A stretch of DNA of 64,000 bases from Listeria goaensis. GTDB lineage: Bacteria > Bacillota > Bacilli > Lactobacillales > Listeriaceae. The notes beneath the pieces were generated by a model, which saw only the letters and a list, made by a program, of their open reading frames with translations, was not told the DNA's origin and did not search any database. The DNA is taken from positions 62,001 to 126,000 of the forward strand of contig NZ_FYBQ01000003.1 in assembly GCF_900186125.1 (NCBI RefSeq). Reading direction: 5' to 3'. How positions within the stretch are numbered: position 1 is the stretch's first letter; each line of letters begins with the position of its first letter. The translations under genes were made by a program, and so were the position numbers. Below are positions 58,957 through 64,000 of this stretch, piece after piece.

Positions 58957-59747
58957 GCTCGTCCAACATCACGGACGGCATGTGAATCAGACCCATAAAC
59001 AAGCGGAATGCCTAGGTGTTTCGCTTGTTTGACGTACATCTCAGGCGGATATGTCGCACGGCAGTCCACTTTAAAAAGCCCCGCCGTATTGTAATCAAGC
59101 GCATAGCCGCTACGCTGCACAAGTTCCAGCACGTCCGTCATCACGTCGTCTGGAAGAGCTGTTTCTGTATTAAACGCGTGCCTAAATTTCTGACAAAGCG
59201 AAATATGCCCCAACCGCTTCGGCTTGAACGCCCCCAAATCCGCCAAAATCGAGGCTTTTATTTGTTCCAAATACGCGATTTGAGCCTCCCGAAAACCACC
59301 ATAAAAATCGACAATACCCGTTTTGTAATCTGCCGCGCTAAAATCGATCGAACGAATGCCGTCCTGCCCTTCCAAAAAATGCACGCTCAAAATACCATCA
59401 TCTAATTCTGGCCCATATTCATTCAAAAAGTCGCGCGTAAATGCTTCAAACTGCGCCAAATAATCCACCTCAAAACCAATTTTAATTTTGAGATCGCTCC
59501 GATATTTCGCCCTAAGCCGCGCCATCTCCTTCAAATAATACGGCAAATCGCTCATCGCCATGCTCGCCGTTTCGTATGCCTCCCGCTCCCCTGCTGCCTG
59601 CTGACTAAAATGAGCCGGAAGTGGCATATGTTCGGTGACAGAATATGTATCAAACCCTAATTCGATAGCTCGAATAATGAAACGCTCCACTTCCTCCCTT
59701 GAACCGTGCGGACAAAACTCCGTATGCGTGTGCCCATCCCATTTCAT
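58926..59747 (-). CDS. hisJ: Histidinol-phosphatase (PHP family)
   Basis: 273-residue metal-dependent phosphatase for the penultimate steps of histidine synthesis (L-histidinol phosphate to L-histidinol). PHP motif I GHTHTEFCPHGS, then TYSVTEHMPLPAHF, KIGFEVDYLAQF, LSVHFLEGQDG, RLGHISLCQKF and VYGSDSHAVRDVG supply the metal ligands. AAGGAGGGGACGCGC precedes ATG 59747, so the longer frame to 59810 is rejected. Divergent from hisZ, as in Bacillus and Listeria. Confidence 0.92.
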   Translation of the reverse strand: MKWDGHTHTEFCPHGSREEVERFIIRAIELGFDTYSVTEHMPLPAHFSQQAAGEREAYETASMAMSDLPYYLKEMARLRAKYRSDLKIKIGFEVDYLAQFEAFTRDFLNEYGPELDDGILSVHFLEGQDGIRSIDFSAADYKTGIVDFYGGFREAQIAYLEQIKASILADLGAFKPKRLGHISLCQKFRHAFNTETALPDDVMTDVLELVQRSGYALDYNTAGLFKVDCRATYPPEMYVKQAKHLGIPLVYGSDSHAVRDVGRAYSVFSENLS

Positions 59748-59789
59748 GCGCGTCCCCTCCTTATTTTCCATCATTATAACATAAAACCA

Positions 59790-59818
59790 TTTACAAAAAC
59801 GCTTTAACATGCTAATAT
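59790..59818 (+). promoter_or_regulatory. Candidate promoter of the his operon
   Basis: -35 TTTACA (59790-59795) and -10 TAATAT (59813-59818), 17-nt spacer, 35 nt before hisZ. The 107-bp hisJ-hisZ gap leaves no room for a T-box leader. Confidence 0.5.
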
Positions 59819-59853
59819 GCTAATAAGTTAAAATATCAGAAAGGAGTTTGCAG

Positions 59854-61038
59854 ATGAACTGGAATTTAAATTTGCCAACTGGGACACGCGATAAGCTTTT
59901 TCGGGAAGCCGAAGCGGCCTACAAATTGGAGCACACCGTCCAAGATTTTTTCAAAAAGCGGGGTTTTATGCGCATTGAAACGCCAATTATCGAATTTGAA
60001 GATGTTTTTTCGTTAGAAACAAAGGAAACCCACTATCGTTTTTTTGATGAAAAAGGGAGAATGTTAGCCCTGCGCCCGGATATGACTTTACCGATAGGCC
60101 GTGTGGTACATACAACAGGCGTTTTGTTGCCGGTAAAGCTTGCCTATAGTGGGAAAATTTTTCGCGCGAATGCCAGTCACGGCGGCGACCGAAATGAAGA
60201 AATGCAAGCTGGGATTGAACTAATTGGTTACGGCTCAAGAAAAGCGGAAGTGGAATGTTTGTTATCTGGGATTCGGCTTATGCGGGAACTGCAAATTCCG
60301 GATTTTCAGATGGAGCTCGGACATGCTGGTTTTTATGAGCTACTCCTTCAAAAATTAAGTTTAAGTGCGACGGAGGAAGTTGAATTTCGTAAGCTGTTAC
60401 AAAATAAAAGCCTGTCTGACATGGAGGTCTTCGCAAAACAATTTGAGCCACAGTGGACTCGCTTTTTATGCGCCCTGCCAAGACTATTCGGGCAAGTTGA
60501 AACGACGATTTCAGAGGCGAAGGAATTGTTACCTGACGCTGAACTCTATGCACCACTTGATGAAATTTTAGAGATTGCAGCAACGATTAAACAGGCTGAA
60601 CCAGATGCGTTACTCACTGTCGATATTGGTTTAGTTCAGGAATTGCGCTATTATACGGGGCTCATTTTTCGCGGCTTTGCGAATTTTGCAGCGGATTATT
60701 TTTTAAGCGGCGGCAGATACGACCGGCTGTCGGAACATTTTGGAATGGAAAAGGTACCTGCGGTTGGGCTTGCCCTCCATTTAGATGCCATTTTAGCTCT
60801 CAAAGAGCGACACGGCTTAACTGAAAAGCTGGCTACAAAACGAGTGCTCATTCATTATGATTTAGCTGAACTAGGCGCGGCGGAGCGCTATTATCAGGAA
60901 AATCCAGATAGTACACTTAGCCTGTTAGACTCGGAAAACGAATCGATTGCTTTCGCGAGAAAATGGAAAATCGAGACTGTCGTTTCTTTCCAAAAAGAAG
61001 GTATGAAGGTGATTTTTGAGAGGGGTGAGCGGGTTTGA
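59854..61038 (+). CDS. hisZ: ATP phosphoribosyltransferase regulatory subunit
   Basis: 394-residue HisRS-like protein that activates the short-form HisG and carries histidine feedback. Class II core: [13 protein letters not shown], motif 2-like [30 protein letters not shown], and [12 protein letters not shown]; the histidyl-tRNA synthetase anticodon-binding domain is absent. AAAGGAG lies 7 nt before ATG 59854. Its stop overlaps the hisG start by 4 nt. First gene of hisZGDBH. Confidence 0.93.
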   Translation: MNWNLNLPTGTRDKLFREAEAAYKLEHTVQDFFKKRGFMRIETPIIEFEDVFSLETKETHYRFFDEKGRMLALRPDMTLPIGRVVHTTGVLLPVKLAYSGKIFRANASHGGDRNEEMQAGIELIGYGSRKAEVECLLSGIRLMRELQIPDFQMELGHAGFYELLLQKLSLSATEEVEFRKLLQNKSLSDMEVFAKQFEPQWTRFLCALPRLFGQVETTISEAKELLPDAELYAPLDEILEIAATIKQAEPDALLTVDIGLVQELRYYTGLIFRGFANFAADYFLSGGRYDRLSEHFGMEKVPAVGLALHLDAILALKERHGLTEKLATKRVLIHYDLAELGAAERYYQENPDSTLSLLDSENESIAFARKWKIETVVSFQKEGMKVIFERGERV

Positions 61039-61688
61039 GGTTGAAGATTGCGCTAACGAAAGGTCGGCTTGAGGACGAGGCTGTGCGCTTACTTACTTTG
61101 GCGGGCGTTAATTGTACGGTTTTAGCGGATAAGAAGCGAAAATTGATTTTTCAAAGTGACACGGATGAAATTGATTTTTTCCTCGTAAAAGCGGTCGATG
61201 TGCTGACGTATGTGAAACACGGGGCGGCGGATATTGGGATTGTCGGGCGCGATATTTTGCTTGAGGCGGCGAGTAGTTATTATGAAGTGCTCGATTTGAA
61301 CATTGGCAAATGCCAGTTTTGTTTGGCGGCTCCGCCTACGTTTGATCCGACTGACTACAAGCGAAAAGTGATTGCGACGAAATATCCGAACGTAACGGAA
61401 GAATTTTTCCGGGCGCGCGGCGAGGATGTTGAAATTATTAAAATCGAAGGTTCGGTTGAAATTGCGCCGCTACTTGGTTTGGCGGACGCTATCGTCGACA
61501 TTGTGGAAACCGGCGCGACACTGCGTGACAATGGCCTTGTGGTTGTAGAGAAACTTTATCCGATTTCGGCACGACTGATTGTGAATAAGGCTTCTCTTAA
61601 GCAAAATAAAACGCGAATTTTTTCATTAATTGACAAGTTACAACTTGTTTTAAAGGAGCGGACGGCGAATGAAACGACTCACGGGTAA
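61035..61688 (+). CDS. hisG: ATP phosphoribosyltransferase, short form
   Basis: 217-residue catalytic subunit, first step of histidine synthesis (ATP + PRPP). Short type lacking the C-terminal regulatory domain, hence needing HisZ. Landmarks: [28 protein letters not shown], and the PRPP loop [22 protein letters not shown] start at 61035 overlaps hisZ (GTTTGAGG); a second TTG 6 nt later is also possible. Overlaps hisD by 20 nt. Confidence 0.95.
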   Translation: MRLKIALTKGRLEDEAVRLLTLAGVNCTVLADKKRKLIFQSDTDEIDFFLVKAVDVLTYVKHGAADIGIVGRDILLEAASSYYEVLDLNIGKCQFCLAAPPTFDPTDYKRKVIATKYPNVTEEFFRARGEDVEIIKIEGSVEIAPLLGLADAIVDIVETGATLRDNGLVVVEKLYPISARLIVNKASLKQNKTRIFSLIDKLQLVLKERTANETTHG

Positions 61689-62952
61689 TGTGGCAACTAT
61701 TTTAAAACAATTGGAAGTGCGCGAACAGACGCATGTGGACGTAGGCGATGCTGTGCGCAAAATTATTTCTGCTGTGGAGGAAGACGGTGACGCGGCTTTA
61801 GTTCGCCTGACAAAGGAATTTGATGACGTGGATTTGACGGCATTTCGGGTGAGCCAAGCTGAAATTGATGCGGCATATGAATCCGTGCCCGCCTCGCTTA
61901 TTCGGGCGCTTGAAACTGCACGTAAGAACATTTCGGACTACCATGAAAAACAAAAACGCAGTGGTTTTTTAGACAGCGAAAAAGACGGGGTTGTTCGCGG
62001 CATGCGTGTGACGCCAATTGATTCAGTCGGCATTTATGTGCCTGGTGGGACGGCGAGCTATCCTTCATCGGTTTTGATGAACGCGATTCCGGCAAAAGTC
62101 GCTGGCGTTGAAAAAATTGTGATGGTGACCCCGCCTGATGTGGACTTAAATCCTGCCGTACTTGCCGCTGCGAAAATTGCGGGCGTTGACGAAGTGTTCA
62201 CAATTGGCGGGGCCCAAGCTATTGCGGCGTTAGCGTACGGGACAGACTCCATTCCCCGCGTTGCCAAAATTGTTGGGCCGGGAAATATTTTTGTGGCAAC
62301 AGCCAAGCGCGAAGTGTTCGGTCAAGTCGGCATCGATATGATTGCGGGACCTTCTGAGATTCTTATTTTAGCAGACGAAACGGCGAATCCAGCCTTTATT
62401 GCGGCGGATTTGTTGTCACAGGCTGAACATGATGAACTTGCGCGCGTCACTTTGGTGACGACATCAAACGCGCTTATTCAAGCGACAGAAGACGAATTGT
62501 TGCGGCAAGTTCAGTCACTTTCACGGAAAACAATTTGTGAGGTGGCGCTTCAGAACGGGCATTTCATTTTGGCGGAGAGCACGGCGGATATGTTCGCAAT
62601 CGCGAATGAAATTGCACCCGAACATCTTGAAATCCAAATGGAAAACCCTCTGCTTTATTTACCGCAAATTAAAAATGCAGGTTCGATTTTCCTCGGTGCA
62701 CATGCGACTGAACCGCTTGGCGATTATATCGCGGGACCAAACCACGTCATTCCAACGGCAGGCACAGCGAAGTTTTCCTCTCCGCTTGGCGTGGACGATT
62801 TTACAAAACGCTCAAGTTTTATTTTATATTCAGAAAATGCGCTTAAAGATGCGGCCAGAGATGTAATAGAGCTCGCTGAATCAGAAGGCTTAACCGCACA
62901 TGCACGCGCCATTCAAATTCGATTGGAGGAAAGGCAAGATGAGAACTTCTAA
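61669..62952 (+). CDS. hisD: Histidinol dehydrogenase
   Basis: 427-residue NAD- and zinc-dependent enzyme oxidising L-histidinol to L-histidine. Signature [84 protein letters not shown] (zinc and catalytic His) and [20 protein letters not shown] are all intact. AAAGGAGCGG precedes ATG; stop overlaps hisB by 14 nt. Confidence 0.96.
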   Translation: MKRLTGNVATILKQLEVREQTHVDVGDAVRKIISAVEEDGDAALVRLTKEFDDVDLTAFRVSQAEIDAAYESVPASLIRALETARKNISDYHEKQKRSGFLDSEKDGVVRGMRVTPIDSVGIYVPGGTASYPSSVLMNAIPAKVAGVEKIVMVTPPDVDLNPAVLAAAKIAGVDEVFTIGGAQAIAALAYGTDSIPRVAKIVGPGNIFVATAKREVFGQVGIDMIAGPSEILILADETANPAFIAADLLSQAEHDELARVTLVTTSNALIQATEDELLRQVQSLSRKTICEVALQNGHFILAESTADMFAIANEIAPEHLEIQMENPLLYLPQIKNAGSIFLGAHATEPLGDYIAGPNHVIPTAGTAKFSSPLGVDDFTKRSSFILYSENALKDAARDVIELAESEGLTAHARAIQIRLEERQDENF

Positions 62953-63523
62953 AATAAGCCGGGAAACTGGCGAAACAAAAATCACACTAGTACTTCAGCT
63001 TGATAAACAAAATGCTTCTGAGATTCAAACCGGGGTTGGTTTTTTAGATCACATGTTGACACTGTTCGCTAAACACGCGCGCCTCAGTCTTGTCTGTCTC
63101 GCAAAGGGAGATACGGAAGTCGATTTTCACCATACAACAGAAGATATTGGGATTGTGCTCGGGAAATGCCTTGCGGAAGCGCTCGGCGATAAGGCGCAAA
63201 TTAATCGTTACGGCAACGCTTTTGTCCCGATGGATGAAAGTCTCGGCCATTGTTCGCTCGATTTCTCAGGTCGGAGTTTTCTCGTTTTTGACGCCCCATT
63301 TGAACGCGATAAAGTTGGCGATTTCGACACGGAACTCGTACAAGAATTTTTCCAAGCGGTCGCATCAAACGCTAAGTTGACCCTGCACTTGCGCGTACTT
63401 TACGGGCAAAATACGCACCATAAAATCGAATCGCTATTTAAAGCTTTCGGGCGCGCCCTTTCTGAAGCAGTCACGATAAACCCTGAAATCGAAGGCGTGA
63501 ACTCCACGAAAGGAGTCCTGTAA
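62939..63523 (+). CDS. hisB: Imidazoleglycerol-phosphate dehydratase
   Basis: 194-residue Mn-dependent dehydratase, monofunctional type. [30 protein letters not shown] (double-His metal sites), [20 protein letters not shown] and [26 protein letters not shown] are diagnostic. GGAGGAAAGGCAAG precedes ATG 62939, overriding the longer frame from 62900. Between hisD (14-nt overlap) and hisH (immediately following). Confidence 0.96.
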   Translation: MRTSKISRETGETKITLVLQLDKQNASEIQTGVGFLDHMLTLFAKHARLSLVCLAKGDTEVDFHHTTEDIGIVLGKCLAEALGDKAQINRYGNAFVPMDESLGHCSLDFSGRSFLVFDAPFERDKVGDFDTELVQEFFQAVASNAKLTLHLRVLYGQNTHHKIESLFKAFGRALSEAVTINPEIEGVNSTKGVL

Positions 63524-64000
63524 ATGATTGCCATTATTGACTACGATACTGGAAATACACGCAGTTTGAAAAAAGCACTCGATTTTGTGGGACTTTCTAG
63601 CCAACTTACGGCGGACCCGGCAGAAATACAGACGGCAGATGGCATTATCCTTCCCGGCGTGGGCGCCTTCCCCGATGCGATGGCCAAACTCGAAGAACGA
63701 AAACTTGTGACACCCATTTTAACGGCCGCAAAAAAAGGTACTCCCCTACTCGGAATTTGTCTTGGCATGCAGCTGTTGCTTGATTCAAGCGAGGAACACA
63801 CGCTGACGAAAGGGCTCGGCCTGATTCCCGGAACAGTCAAAAAAATCCCCGAAGAGGCTGGCTTCAAAGTGCCACATATGGGCTGGAATCAAATTGACGT
63901 GCAGCAAGAAAATCTTCTTACGGAAAATTTAAACGAACGTTATGTCTACTTTGTGCATTCTTATTTTGCAGAAACGGATTCGGCTTATATTTCTGCTGTA
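63524..64000 (+). CDS. hisH: Imidazole glycerol phosphate synthase glutaminase subunit, partial
   Basis: Class I glutamine amidotransferase that supplies ammonia to HisF. Only 159 residues are in the window and the C-terminus is missing. MIAIIDYDTGNTRSLKKAL, the oxyanion region GIILPGVGAFPDAM and nucleophile elbow LLGICLGMQLLLDSS (catalytic Cys) are clear, and HMGWNQI and YFVHSYFAE follow as in HisH. ATG overlaps the hisB stop (TAAATG). hisA, hisF and hisI would be expected beyond the window. Confidence 0.95.
   Translation, partial: MIAIIDYDTGNTRSLKKALDFVGLSSQLTADPAEIQTADGIILPGVGAFPDAMAKLEERKLVTPILTAAKKGTPLLGICLGMQLLLDSSEEHTLTKGLGLIPGTVKKIPEEAGFKVPHMGWNQIDVQQENLLTENLNERYVYFVHSYFAETDSAYISAV

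Noticed and set aside
59748-59853. T-box leader for the his operon
   Set aside because: The hisJ-hisZ gap is only 106 bp and has no T-box core sequence or terminator; only a promoter is supported.
1-64000. tRNA, rRNA, prophage integrase, transposase or CRISPR array
   Set aside because: Read through on both strands; no tRNA-like GGTTCGAATCC segments in context, no integrase or transposase motifs and no regularly spaced direct repeats were found.

Overview
The window reads as chromosome of a low-to-moderate GC Firmicute of the genus Listeria, probably a species outside the L. monocytogenes core group. The strongest evidence is a p60/iap-type LysM-SH3-NlpC/P60 hydrolase (41034-42680) divergent from a C-terminally short SecA2 (38240-40564), the pairing known from Listeria. 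A formate/nitrite transporter, HdeD-like protein, metX behind a SAM riboswitch, a GntR/GH1 pair, a guanine-riboswitch purine permease and a hisZ-G-D-B-H operon lie in the same neighbourhood. Base composition looks somewhat richer in GC than L. monocytogenes. No tRNA, rRNA, CRISPR array, prophage or intact insertion sequence was seen.

Layout. 1-5344: aldo/keto reductase (partial) facing a MerR regulator across a MerR-type promoter, a DUF3153 lipoprotein and HAD phosphatase, a Crp/Fnr-type regulator, a GNAT enzyme and cardiolipin synthase. 5419-17042: a mannoside/N-glycan utilisation locus on the minus strand, with a ManA-like fusion protein, ABC sugar-binding protein and two permeases, GH38 and GH125 alpha-mannosidases, ROK kinase, RpiR regulator and ChbG/YdjC deacetylase. 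The two promoters of this locus carry near-identical palindromes at the same 16-nt distance upstream of the -35 box, and one also carries a cre site. 17214-18657: rtcB with a leader holding a 28-codon ORF, a terminator, a 9-codon ORF and a hairpin. 18688-24586: a galactitol-type PTS operon (regulator, IIA, IIB, IIC, PfkB kinase, class II aldolase, small membrane protein). 24747-28275: fruR-fruK-fruA. 28404-36701: HdeD, hydrolase, SAM riboswitch-metX, MurF-like ligase, FNT channel, DUF1269 protein and esterase. 36741-36969: a 229-bp element with 30-nt terminal inverted repeats.

36974-46720: AI-2E family protein, secA2, iap, an rRNA methyltransferase, an esterase-like protein with Asp at the nucleophile position, a split threonine/serine exporter pair, and a two-component system followed by an ankyrin lipoprotein. 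48993-55349: small unknown genes, MarR-MFS with palindromic operators, GntR-GH1, a 29-residue membrane peptide and a guanine riboswitch with an NCS2 permease. 55391-57778: ABC-2 permease, ATPase and a frameshifted secreted small protein. 57967-64000: winged-helix protein, hisJ, then hisZGDBH, with hisH cut by the window end.

Most carbohydrate loci sit on the minus strand between 5 and 28 kb and form an accessory sugar block inserted among housekeeping genes. Many starts were moved downstream of the longest ORF because a clear Shine-Dalgarno sequence sits inside the longer reading frame; these choices are stated per gene. Gene-order comparisons with L. monocytogenes are from memory.
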